Shown: positions 31,991-41,339 of the stretch, piece by piece
Layout of the letters: the number at the start of each line of letters is the position of its first letter
Position numbering within the stretch: the stretch's first letter is position 1
From: Phlegmacium glaucopus
Taxonomy: Eukaryota > Basidiomycota > Agaricomycetes > Agaricales > Cortinariaceae
Direction of reading: 5' to 3'
Assembly: GCA_015039465.1 (NCBI GenBank)
Contig: MU130617.1
Coordinates: 390,229-431,567 of the forward strand
DNA length: 41,339 nt
Translations under genes and position numbers: made by a program
The notes under the pieces: model-generated
What the model saw: only the letters and a program-made list of their open reading frames with translations
Databases searched by the model: none
What the model was told of the DNA's origin: nothing

Positions 31991-33465
31991 AAGTTGTATT
32001 GATTGTGAACAACAGGGTTTTGATTCTATTCACGCGCAAAGAAACAAATTCAGGACCCGAGATCGACGAAATATAACCAGATAAAAACATAGGACTCACT
32101 GCAGAAGTGGAAATCGATAGCCGATCAAAGCTCGGGGACCGCCAATAAATGACAATATGTTTGACCCAGATCCCAGGAACAGACGCGGCAACATCGCCCA
32201 ACACTCAGGTCTGAAAGAAACCGGTTGTATGACGATTGAGAGCCAAATTTGAGGACGAAACTAACTTGAACTTTGTAAATAGGTACCACTACCGATCGAC
32301 CCTTTCTGACCCTATCCCACAAAGAAAAATTAATTTAGAATATAATGGAATGAAAATTGAATCAAAGCCCAACCAAATTTCATTTCGGACAATGCCTTTC
32401 TTCTCCGTGAACGGCTTGCTAAGAGGAATGAAATCATCCTCCTGAGCAGCTCGTATAGTGCTAGAAACCGGTGGATAAAGACGCAAAGTTTCGTGTACGA
32501 CGGCGTCCAGATAAGGCAATCCATTCAAGTCGCCTATTGTTGGATTGTCGGTCGATAGATTAGATACTTCTTGACGAAATTTCGTTTGGGCTTGCGTATT
32601 ATGAGTTAGAGCATACAATGCCCATGCCATCGCGATACTATGTCAAGATTGAGACCATGATTACAGAATATCTGAGGACCGGACGTGTGTACCTTGCTGT
32701 TTCGTGGCCGGCGATGAGGAAGGTGGTGAACTCTGCGAGTATATTGAGTAAATACATCGGTCTAGAATGGGTTTATACATCGAGCTAGCAGATCTTCATT
32801 CTTCATCCGTTACGCTTCTGGTATGTCTTGCGTGGCATTGGCTTGAAGCAACAGCGAAAGAATATCTTTACGGCCTGACGACTATTTTGCTTGTCGTCTT
32901 CACGGGAAGCTTTACTTTGCTTCAGAAGATCAGATCCGATATGATGCATTATACATAGCAGAAGCCTTTTTCGTGTCGGTGTCATCTGGTGTCGGCTGTA
33001 ATCCGACGCAAATTAGAGGGCAAAAGGGGAAGACTAGTAGGAACTAAGAAACGCAGAGGAGGCTACATCACTTTGAGTATTGGGATAATAGTTGGTTTCG
33101 CTCCCGCCCTGAATATCGTTGAAAACGACATCCCTCCGAGTCTCGGGGCCACTGGTCAGGGCATTGAAAATATAATTGAATCCTGGGGATTTAAATGTTA
33201 ATAAGAGTAATGTGATCGCGCACAGGTTGAAATGATGTTACCTGCAAGCTCGATGATGCCAAGAGTTGTTCGACCCACCGCACCCAATGGGAGCTACACC
33301 ACCATGGTTGGTGATTTCTCTGCTCCAGATGTCACGTAGTTATGAAGGTTTCACAACCGTGAATTATATATGTTCGATTAAGTGGAATATTGACCTCGAG
33401 TGCCTTTTCTACGAAGACTTCGGTTAGTCCCCGCATTTGTTGTGGTCCAAATGCTGGATTCTATC
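31985..33465 (-). pseudogene. Cytochrome P450 remnant, unit 3 (best preserved)
   Basis: Minus-strand order: NPAFGPQQMRGLTEVFVEKA (33460-33400, C-helix side), DIWSTEI (about 33340), TTLDIIELA (about 33265), an F-helix exon (about 33190-33110, eroded), SDLLKQSKASREDDK (about 32935), the oxygen-binding I-helix word AGHETA before a GT donor (about 32710), MAWALYALTHNTQAQTKFRQ (32630-32571), the K-helix ETLRLYPPV (about 32495), then the heme exon with FIGGPRALIGYRF (about 32155-32115). The heme-ligand Cys of FxGGxRxCxGxRF is Leu here. Frameshifts occur before the heme loop. The reading ends at KTLLFTINTTFK and passes into ATG18 sequence. It cannot bind heme and is a pseudogene of a fungal class II P450; no family number is assigned. 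Confidence 0.85.
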
Positions 33466-34489
33466 TAATCATAAGTCATCTAACACCAAAATAACGCAGT
33501 AGAACTGACCAAAAGATCTTCCGCTACTGCAGTAGTAGAAAACAATTCGAGGAAGAGTCAAGAATCATCACAACTGAAGGAGATACTGGGGAAAATGACA
33601 GACACAAACAGCAAGGATAACAAATTATGAGGGAAAGCCGTAGCCAAGTCCCATACAAGAAAGAGGGAGAGAGAGAGAGAGAGAGAACGAATAATAAAAG
33701 TAATAAAGAAGAGAGATAGGAACGCGAAAACGAAAGGATTCAAGGGGAATAAGGTACTTGGCTGGACAAAGAAGGCAGGTGAGCTTCAGCTCATCCAGGG
33801 GCGGTGGGCGATTTGCCAAGACAAGAATAAAACGACGGAAACAACCAAGAAAAGAGCCTTGCTCGAAATTGACTGAACAGGAATAGTTCTCAACGGCTCG
33901 CTGCTCGGAAAGACTATGACGAAAATACTCTCCGGCGCCAACACATTGCTACCCCTGTTGGTGTATGAGAAAACAGGTGTATGATCAAAGAGACAAGACC
34001 GACCTCAACATCATAATTAACAATCTTAAGAAAATACGCAATCCGGATAGCAATGCTGTCCGTCAAAAAACCGGTGCCCATATCATCTGATCTAATAGCC
34101 AAAGATGAATGCTTCAGCCTCAAAAATTATGTTATGTACTAACTGAATGAGAAGTCGCACAATAAAACACGAAGCTCGATGGAGCAAACAGGCAGGCATG
34201 TCAGATGCCCTGAAAAAGCCTCCGTTTGACCCGAGCTGGTTTGGTGTAAATCATTGCATAATTTATCACCCGAAAACAAAGGAAAAGACAAACGATAGTT
34301 ACGATACCCTCCTTTTACTTCTTTTCGAGCTCCTTTGCGTGATGCGTGATCGATTCTGAAAGCCCATATAGGTTAATAGTGAGCAAATTGGGATAGTGAC
34401 CTACATTGTGACATAGGCGGCCGATAAAATAGTGTAAAAAAGAAATTTGCGTGGGAGAGTATTGGGACTAGTCAAGAACGGGAACAAGG
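33466..34489. other. Unit 3 spacer, AG microsatellite, no certain gene
   Basis: AG run at about 33668-33686. Contains the short ORF 34147-34359. Closest in detail to the unit 1 spacer. Confidence 0.6.
34147..34359 (+). CDS. Short conserved ORF in array spacer, unit 3 (doubtful)
   Basis: 70 codons starting MRSRTIKHEARWSKQAGMSD. It lacks two codons (Leu-Ala) present in unit 1. No domain is recognised. Confidence 0.25.
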   Translation: MRSRTIKHEARWSKQAGMSDALKKPPFDPSWFGVNHCIIYHPKTKEKTNDSYDTLLLLLFELLCVMRDRF

Positions 34490-34857
34490 TGTGATTCGGT
34501 GAATGAACTCTTCTAAGTTCAAGTTTGACGAGTCATAAAACACAAATAATTGATAAGGCAGAGGTAAATCGTGTGCATGAGACATTTTAAACACAAGCAA
34601 TGAAGCATGTTCACCGTGAGGAAGCACAGCTATGTTCTCATTAATTAGGGGATATTCCTGGCACCCTCAAACGCGTGTTTGAACGCAGACATCCCAAATT
34701 GGATCTAACAGCGTTCGTATTAAGCCTAGGCTAAAGCAGTAAAAAAGGGACGTTACAGCATTCTCGTTTAGGAGATCTTGATGGGAATGAGAGGGAATGA
34801 GTCATTTGTCCTGTGATGTAAACTGTCAGTAAATTGTGCGCGAAACAGACAAACAGG

Positions 34858-34870
34858 AAAATATATATAA
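34858..34870 (+). promoter_or_regulatory. TATA-type promoter element, His/Pro-rich gene unit 4
   Basis: aaaatatatataa about 48-60 bases before the ATG at 34918. Conserved with units 2 and 3. Confidence 0.55.
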
Positions 34871-34917
34871 AGCTTCCTTCGCTTGAATCCCTGCCCCCCA
34901 GCCCCCACAGTGTAACG

Positions 34918-35847
34918 ATGAATCCCTCTCACTTCTGGCTACCCTTCCAGGCCTTCCCCCTTCCTTCTCCTTCGCCATTTGTTGATCCATTTCAGCATGT
35001 AGACCCCTCGCAAGGCCCCCAACAGATGGGTCACCAATACTACCACCATCACCCAAACCAGTACTACTACCCCCATCACCCAAACCACCCCCATCTCCCA
35101 AATCACTACTACTACCACCATCACCCAAACCACCCCCACAATCACTTGATCATGGGGCCCACTCGCAACCAACGCCACGGAGGTCACCGCATGACGGTGG
35201 CCTCAACCCCGTACAACCTTATACATATATCGTCAAGAACGACCGCAAGCGGTCACTCCATGGGCACCTACCCAGTTTACACTGGGATGGGTGCCTTCAA
35301 CAATACAGGAGTTGGCGGGGCGACACCCCCGTCAGGAAACCCCCAAATGGGGTCAGTCAAACCGAAGCGGGCGAAACGCCATCGTTCGGGTCCCCCCAAG
35401 ACCCAGAAACAGCGGAGAGGTAGAGAGGACCTCTCGGCATACCTAGTCCCTGTTGTAGAAAGTATGTTGGTTTCGCAATCCATACATTTTTTTTCTTCAC
35501 ATTCATAATTATTTGTAGCAGTCACAGCAGGTGGGTCGGCTATCCCCACCGTAATTCCCGCACCAACACCAGCACCAGCGCCAGCGTCAACACCTGCCGC
35601 GCTAGTACAACCTGCCGCGTCGACATCGGGTGCATCGACACCGGCCGCGCCCACAGCATCCCCTGCATCGGCTGGGGTGCGCCAACGAGGGCACGGAAGT
35701 AATGTCAAGACAAAGGCTCGAAAACGTACGTGCAATTTACAATCTTTCTTGATTTCTGAACATCGTCGCTAAAATCCTTCTACAGCGAAGGTTTATGACT
35801 ACGACTCGGACGTTCACCGAGTATCATCTGGATCCGAGTCCGATTAG
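34918..35847 (+). CDS. His/Pro-rich basic small protein, unit 4 copy, intact, 270 aa
   Basis: Exons 34918-35461, 35519-35725 and 35786-35847; introns of 57 and 60 bases; 813 coding bases including TAG. Starts MNPSHFWLPFQAFPLPSPSP. The His/Tyr/Asn/Pro repeats (YYHHHPNQYYYPHHPNH) span about residues 40-75. A basic segment KPKRAKRHRSGPPKTQKQRR lies at about 150-170, the Ala/Pro/Thr linker is in exon 2, and the last exon gives PKVYDYDSDVHRVSSGSESD. Relative to the unit 3 copy, exon 1 is 3 bases and exon 2 is 12 bases longer, so frame is kept through every indel. Much closer to the unit 2 copy than to unit 3. Function unknown. Confidence 0.75.
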
Positions 35848-36124
35848 CAGTGTTGAAGGGGGTGATCACACAATGCATCGTCTGCAATGGTCAATGGGGT
35901 ATTTATTAGCATTAGTGATCATTATGCTCTTACCGTTACTCGCTCGTCATCTTCTATGTGTCCTTGTGTTGTTGAATCATTGAATTATTGAATTATACCG
36001 TCCTGAAACCCAAAGATCGAATGAGATAGAAGCGATTATCGATGGACAGAATCATGGTGAGGAACCTTGGCTTATGAATTGTGTACATGTGTGATGGTCA
36101 CTGGGCAATATATTTTTAAATGCA
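35848..36124. other. 3' flank of His/Pro-rich gene, unit 4
   Basis: No gene supported. Resembles unit 2 up to about 36000, then becomes nearly identical to unit 3. Confidence 0.5.
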
Positions 36125-36545
36125 ACATGAGCAGTCTCAACACTGCCGTCCTTCCGCCGCCCCGCGATCTCCAATACGCTATACTGCCTCGCCCTAGAGT
36201 TCTGGCTGAAGATCCATTCTCACTCCAGCAGGCTTTTACATGCTTTTCTGCGTCGGGTTGGTCAAAAACAACACGATTTTCAAGTCCGATCGAACAAAGG
36301 TAGGTCTTGTCGGGACGTCGTGTGGTAGAAGCAGAGAACGGCCTCTATAGATGTCTTCCCAGCGAGCTCGCATAGAACGTCGCAATGTTTAAACCGAAGG
36401 TCGAACAGAAAGGACAAGGAACTTGCAATATTCTGACACCGAAATCATCAAATGCACTGAGCGCTTTCACAGAACTCCTCTTCATATGCACCATCCAGGA
36501 ACGGTTCTAGTATTGCAATTGCATCTTGCTGTCTCCTGCCATGTT
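36125..36545 (-). pseudogene. Unidentified minus-strand coding-like block, unit 4
   Basis: Almost identical to 30100-30535. One base fewer near 36415 (ggacaagg versus ggaccaagg) breaks the frame that is open in unit 3. No family is recognised. Confidence 0.3.
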
Positions 36546-36824
36546 ACTCGCATTTCCAAACCACTTTTATAAAACCTGTGTTAAAAAAGAATACGTAACA
36601 CAAGAAGAACAAAAGGCACAAAGGAAAAGTAAAAAAAAATCCAACTAAAGCAAAACCGAGCCAGGCTCGCTTTTAACAATAACCATTTATCGGATGAAAA
36701 GCAGCATGGTTGTGCTATTTCCCGTCCAATACACTTGATTCTTCTCCTGAATCGAGCAAACTGTTGTAACGAGTAGTGAGTCGGATGTTGAGAATAAGCA
36801 ACAGAATGACACATTTTTTTTACC

Positions 36825-38010
36825 TATATTGTTTCATCAACGAACACTTCGCCTTTTGCCAGATCGATACTGTATGAATAGAAATAACCATCAGAGGAAA
36901 TCACCATAACATGCGACATCGTCCTGACGGATCGCATTAGTCACCGGAAATATAACTTGGAATGTAGAAAAAGAATTACCCTGAAAAGCGACGATACTCC
37001 TTGTACCGCTGGTTGGCAACCGTAAGGAAGCAAAATCTCGGGACGGTTCCCACATCTCCGTAAGCGAGTTTGGGAGGTACCCGCCCATCGAGTGTGTGAG
37101 GCTTTTAGTTAACTATAGCGATCTGCGATTGAAACTCGATCTTGAGAAAGATACCGCAGTTAGAACAGGTAAATCTATAAAAACGAAGAGATACGTACGA
37201 GATACTCTTGCTCTTTTTCTTTTCGATGAATGATTATAACCCCCTTCCAAGCTAGGTGGTGGAGACGCCCCTTCCACTGACTCTGGCGGGCTTGATGACG
37301 ACTGATTCAAATTTGATGCTTCACTATTGTTTTTCGATGTTGGTTGCTGGCCCAGTTTGAATATATGGACAGTGTCATGCACAGAGCTCACAGCCAACAA
37401 CGACGAGACTAGATTAAAATTCATTGAATAAATTCACGCCTCTCTGGTGCCTCTTCTGAACTGATATAGTTTCTCTGCACCAGGGATGCTCCACACACGA
37501 ATCACGGTGCCTTTATCAGATGAGGTGGCAAGGAGCGAACCAGTAGAGTTGATAGAGGGGAGAGAAAGCGGCGATTTATGTGCTTGTATAACGTTGGCGA
37601 CCGTGAAAGTACGAGTGGAGAAAAGGAGGACGTCGCCGGACTGGTGTTGAGGAAGTAGACGATGAAGACACGGCTGTACTTGGAGAGCCGTTGGCGGCAG
37701 TTGCGAGGCACATGGGTGATAGAACTGGTGAAGGATAGGCTAGATAGGAGCTGTCTGCGGAAGGAGAAAGGGCGCATATCGCTAAGTATGAATTTTGCCA
37801 AGTTAATGGACAATAAATGGAAGAAAACATAAGTTTTGACGGACCTTCTGGATTCGGCGTGGTCTCAATAGCATGAAGTAATCTCATATCAGAGATATCA
37901 TAGACATATATCTCCATCTCTAGCACGATAACAAGCGACTTTCGATTCAATTTGACGGCCAATATAGAAGAAGGGAATAGCAACTCGCGGATCATGGATT
38001 GTCGCCTCAT
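36825..38010 (-). pseudogene. ATG18/PROPPIN remnant, unit 4 (keeps FRRG)
   Basis: Starts at 38010 with [20 protein letters not shown] and continues through [20 protein letters not shown] (37920-37860). An intron with GTCCGT donor follows, then [20 protein letters not shown] (37770-37710). After a shift come [40 protein letters not shown] and the intact phosphoinositide motif FRRG (about 37458). An Arg codon three residues after GTREA-like sequence is TGA. FNLVSSLLAVSSVHDTVHIF (37421-37360) and [20 protein letters not shown] (37088-37029) follow. The first roughly 80 residues of Atg18 are absent and replaced by P450 sequence. Confidence 0.88.
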
Positions 38011-39344
38011 TTAAAAGTTTTATTGATCGTGAACAGCTGGGTTTTGATTCTATTCACGCGCAAAGAAACAAATTCAGGACCCGAGATTGACGAGATATAA
38101 CCAGATAAAAACAAAGGACTCACTCCAACAGTGGAAATCGATAGCCGATCCAAGCTCGGGCAACACCAATAAATGTCAATATGTTTGCCAGGAACAGACG
38201 CGGCAACATCCGGAATATTCGCCCAACGCTCAGGTCTGAAAGAAACCGGTTGTATGACAATTGAGAGCGAAATTTGACGAAACTAACTTGAAATTTGTAA
38301 ATAGGTACCACTACCGATCGACCCTTTCTGACCCTATCCCACAAAGAAAAATTAATTTAGAATATAATGGAATCAAAATTGAATCAGAGCCCAACCAAAT
38401 TTCATTTCGGACAATGCCTTTCTTCTCCGTGAACGGCTTGCTAAGAGGAATGAAATCATCTCCTGAGCAGCTCGTATAGTGCTAGAAACTGGTGGATAAA
38501 GACGCAAAGTTTCGTGTACGACGGCGTCCAGATAAGGCAATCCATTCAGGTCGCCTATTGTTGGATTGTCGGTAGATAGATTAGATACTTGACGAAATTT
38601 CGTGTGCGCCTACTTATTATGAGTTAGAGCATGTAATGCCCATGCCATCGCGATACTATGTCAAGATTAAGACCATGATTGCAGTATCTAAGGATCGGAC
38701 GTGTGTACCTTGCTGTTTCGTGGCCAGCGATGAGGAAAGTGGTGAACTCTGCGAATATATTGAGTAAATGCATTGGTCTAGAATGGGTTTATACATGCGA
38801 GCTGGCACATCTTCATTTTTCATCCGTTACGCTTCTGGTAGGTCGTGCATTGCATTGGCTTGAAGCAACAGCAAAAGAATATCTTTATGGCCTGACGATT
38901 TATTATGCTTGTCGTCTTCACGGGAAGCTTTACTTTGCTTCAGAAGATCAGATCCGATATGATGCATTATACATAGCAGAAGCCTTTTTCGTGTCGGTGT
39001 CATCCGGTGTCGGCTGTAATCCGACGCAAATTAGATGGTAAATTTTTTTAGAGAGGAATACTGGTACGAACTAAGAAACGCAGAGGAGGATACATCACTT
39101 TGAGTATTGGGATAATAGTTGGTTTCGCTCCCGCCCTGAATATCGTTGAAAACGATTTCACAAGGGCATCCCTCTTGGGGCCACTGGTCAGTGCATTGAA
39201 ATTATAATTGAATCCTGGGGATTTAAATGTTAATAAGAGCAATGTGATCACGTACAGGATGAAATGATGTTACCTGCAAGCTCGATGATGTCAAGAGTTG
39301 TTCGACTCATCGCACTGGTGGTTTCTGTGCTCTAAATGTCACGT
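38011..39344 (-). pseudogene. Cytochrome P450 remnant, unit 4, truncated by the array edge
   Basis: Minus-strand order: TTLDIIELA-like (about 39290), FKSPGFNYNFNALTSGPKRD (39230-39170) and RAGAKPTIIPILKVMYPPLR (about 39130), SDLLKQSKASREDDK (about 38940), LLLLLQANAMHDLPEA (about 38870), FLIAGHETA (about 38730), the K-helix region (about 38640-38480), then the heme exon FIGVARAWIGYRF (about 38180-38130). The heme Cys position is Trp and the second Gly of the loop is changed. The upstream C-helix exon is missing because the repeat ends at 39344. Confidence 0.85.
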
Positions 39345-40546
39345 ATGCTGACCCGCATCATATTACAGTCTAGTTCATCGAAACTAATTGAGACGGTTCT
39401 TGCACCATACCATCAATTACCTCCTATGCTTGCATTTATACCTGATGCAGGATCAAACCCCTTCAAGCTCATAGGGTTTTATATGTGAGTAAACAGGCCT
39501 ATAAGCTCTGGTACTTGAGTGGTATTCGAAGGACGGGGAAGTTTGTTAACGGCTGGTATGATTATAAGAGTGTCACTCTCCTTGTGACCACCACCTTGGT
39601 GTTCTCGAGGGTCTTATTCAAAAGGTCTCCCGTCTTCAGCCAGAAAGTTGATGCCTCCATCAGGTATTGTCCAGGGCTTCCAATATTTTCAAATTGTTGC
39701 TCATTTTAGCATCATCAGTCAAGGTTTTGAAAGTGATTATATGCCTTTTCATGTCTTTGAATGATGTGCTCACTGATCCGATGCAGAATATTGGACGAAT
39801 CTCGGTCACAGCAGTATATTTAAAGGCCATATTTTGATTGACTGCATCCATCGCCTTCATGACGACGTCGTGAAGGTTTGGAATTTCGATGATCCCGCTA
39901 ACGTTAGTACCTGATCGATTTCCTTCAATTTCTTTTTATCACCGTTGACACCCGTTTCAGATCCTGTCGAACACCGACTTTTTTGTTAATATGATTAACC
40001 TTGTCAAACCTCTTATTGAGGCAAATGCTGATCCAACGTTGTATGTTGCCTTTTGGGGCGAATGGAGCCTATCACTCATGTTTTTTTACTCTTTTTTCTC
40101 CAGATCTTCCTTGTCATGTGTACAGAATTTCGGTTCCTCCGGCGCCACTCTCTTAATACGCCTTCAACGGGATATTCACCTCGAAGACTCGCACATCAAG
40201 TACCTCTACAACAACTATCAACCATAGTATGTATGCGGCCATCCTGCTATATATGCACTTATGTTTCTTGTGATCATGAACCAGCCGCTCGACCGCAAAA
40301 CTCTTGTCTACGTACATCATCAACCTTATATTAGTCATTTTTGGTCTTTTCTCTGACATCCTGCCTTTTGAACCTCCGAGAGCCTTGTCGGAAAAAGCTG
40401 TTTCCAGTGCTTTAACGCGTCATAGGGAAGATCTTAAAATTAATTCGCTTAACGACATCGATTCAGATCGGGAATTTGACAATCATCCAGAGAAGGTCAT
40501 TGCCAAAGTGATAAAAGGGCGACTCCCAAAGAAATCGGAAGTCTAG
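39345..40546 (+). CDS. Seven-exon gene, uncharacterised protein of 291 aa
   Basis: Exons 39345-39484, 39532-39663, 39710-39732, 39787-39902, 39961-40040, 40104-40226 and 40285-40546. All six introns (47, 46, 54, 58, 63 and 58 bases) have GT...AG ends, and the exons add up to 876 bases, 292 codons with TAG. Phases agree at every junction. Landmarks: MLTRIILQSSSSKLIETVLA, LAFIPDAGSNPFKLIGFYM, YWTNLGHSSIFKGHILIDCI, HDDVVKVWNFDDPAN, FVNMINLVKPLIEANADPT, a hydrophobic run INLILVIFGLFSDILPF near residue 220 and a basic end KGRLPKKSEV. No known domain is recognised. The ATG is the first base after homology to the tandem unit ends, so the original 5' end may be lost. The splice model is manual. Confidence 0.6.
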
Positions 40547-41339
40547 CGTTGTGGTAAACGTACTAGTACAATGTTTTTCTTTCCATTTACATATACCCTT
40601 GATTTACCCAACTCTTTTCCCTCCGCAGTCTATGCATCTTATATCACCCAACCATTTGGTTATATTGTTCTTTTTTTCATCCCGTTCCATTCGTCAAGGA
40701 TTTCTTTCTGTCTACCATCCACTTTCTGCTTTCGTTTGCCATGCTATTCGTCGCTTTCTATCAAGTTTCCGCTTTCACATTGTAATGTCGTTTCATCGTT
40801 TATTTAACTCGAACTACAGTCTAACTTCAATGGCCAGAAGCTTCAACGTCGAAACTGGAGAAAGCGTCCAGTACGTTGAGCGTTGAGCGAGACAACGTAA
40901 AAGATCATAAACGAACCACTTTGACTCCTTTCGAAATAAGACAACGAGACGAACCAATTAGATACTAACTTAGAGCGTGATGCCACATGAACTTTGACTT
41001 TGCCAACTTCTTGCCAACTGCACGCCACAAATGGCCGCAACCTCCGAAACCACTTCAACAAAGGCCCTAACCATTTTGAGGGGGGGCGTAATGCTATACG
41101 CACCTCTATAAGTCCTCTTCACCGTCCAACGCAAGAAGGTTCGACCTTTAGCACTGAGGGAATAGAGGGATGGATTCATGACTTATTCATCTAGCTTTTT
41201 TCATCTGGCTTTAACTTAGTTGTTTTGACTCTTGATATTCCTCACTCACTCTCTTAATTTTGCCCCACCCTCCACTCCCTCTTTCGCAAACCTAATTCAA
41301 GAGGCAATCAGCTCAAAAGGCCAAGACATTTGCGTTTTT
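40547..41339. other. Right flank, no gene supported
   Basis: A CT/T-rich stretch (about 40600-40800) with fungal promoter or UTR character; a possible intron-like ccgcag acceptor at 40623-40628. A G-rich tract gaggggggg (41080) is followed by cgtaatgc, slightly reminiscent of a polypurine tract but without support. Possible open frames are short and without recognisable motifs. Confidence 0.4.

Larger units (their letters stand above)
6525..39344. repeat. Tandem array of four ~5.8-6.0 kb units (first and last truncated)
   Basis: Unit 1 is 6525-10799 (5' part missing), unit 2 is 22742-28533, unit 3 is 28534-34489 and unit 4 is 34490-39344 (cut inside the P450 remnant). Shared landmarks recur in order: gtgattc...gaactcttctaagttcaag, the His/Pro-rich gene, the ATG18 remnant, the P450 remnant and the spacer ending ggaacaagg. 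Unit 2 contains a 433-bp LTR; unit 1 contains a 1.4-kb insertion. Units 1 and 2 were adjacent before an 11.94-kb insertion. Confidence 0.9.

Noticed and set aside
38679..39041. 120-codon + ORF
   Set aside because: Antisense of P450 exons that carry recognisable I-helix and G/H-region motifs on the minus strand.
6525..39344. A working P450 plus autophagy gene cluster
   Set aside because: Every P450 and ATG18 copy has frameshifts, stops, missing exons or lost key residues.
39660..39860. Minus ORF of 66 codons with protein-like sequence
   Set aside because: It overlaps exons 3 and 4 of the + gene, whose six introns keep phase. The + model is better supported.
41075..41110. Polypurine tract and LTR start near the right edge
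   Set aside because: Only a short G run; no TG...CA pair, primer site or coding domain can be seen.

Overview
The window looks like repeat-rich nuclear DNA of a basidiomycete fungus (Agaricomycetes). The signs are introns of about 46-63 nt with GTATGT/GTAAGT donors, a KDZ-transposon-associated CxC5/CxC6 gene, a fungal APE-type LINE with an RNase H domain, and P450 and Atg18/PROPPIN gene remnants. No tRNA, rRNA, CRISPR array or bacterial gene was seen.

Layout. About 1-2894 and about 5190-6495 are two blocks whose letters run backwards: they are reversed but not complemented. Read right to left they contain normal coding sequence and normal splice sites; read as given, on either strand, they do not. 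They are almost certainly a data artefact, so ordinary ORFs called there are meaningless. Between them (2899-4666) lie an acidic hypothetical ORF and the 5' part of a decayed CxC5/CxC6 gene. Its 3' part is inside the second reversed block, separated by an inserted element with long terminal inverted repeats.

From 6525 to about 39344 there is a tandem array of four copies of a 5.8-6.0 kb unit; the first and last copies are truncated. A full unit holds, in order: a His/Pro-rich three-exon gene (+), a poorly understood block, an ATG18 remnant (-), a cytochrome P450 remnant (-) running directly into ATG18, and a spacer. The P450 and ATG18 copies are all broken. The His/Pro-rich gene is intact in two copies and one base away from intact in the third. 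Units 1 and 2 are separated by an 11.94 kb insertion (10801-22741) that ends like a Helitron. It carries an 11-nt poly(A)-tailed LINE (13130-19330, -) and a multi-exon Cys-containing fungal gene (19859-21724, +). Two solo-LTR-like insertions interrupt the P450 remnants (7181-8615 and 26451-26883). A 275-base N gap (18793-19067) lies in LINE ORF1.

The right edge of the array falls exactly at the start codon of a seven-exon uncharacterised gene (39345-40546, +) whose six introns all keep frame. The last 0.8 kb shows nothing I can call.

The genes do not form a pathway. The main stories are segmental tandem duplication with selective survival of one small gene, transposon nesting, decay by CGA-to-TGA changes, and the two reversed blocks. 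I found no convincing new molecular system. The His/Pro-rich gene family is the best candidate for something undescribed.
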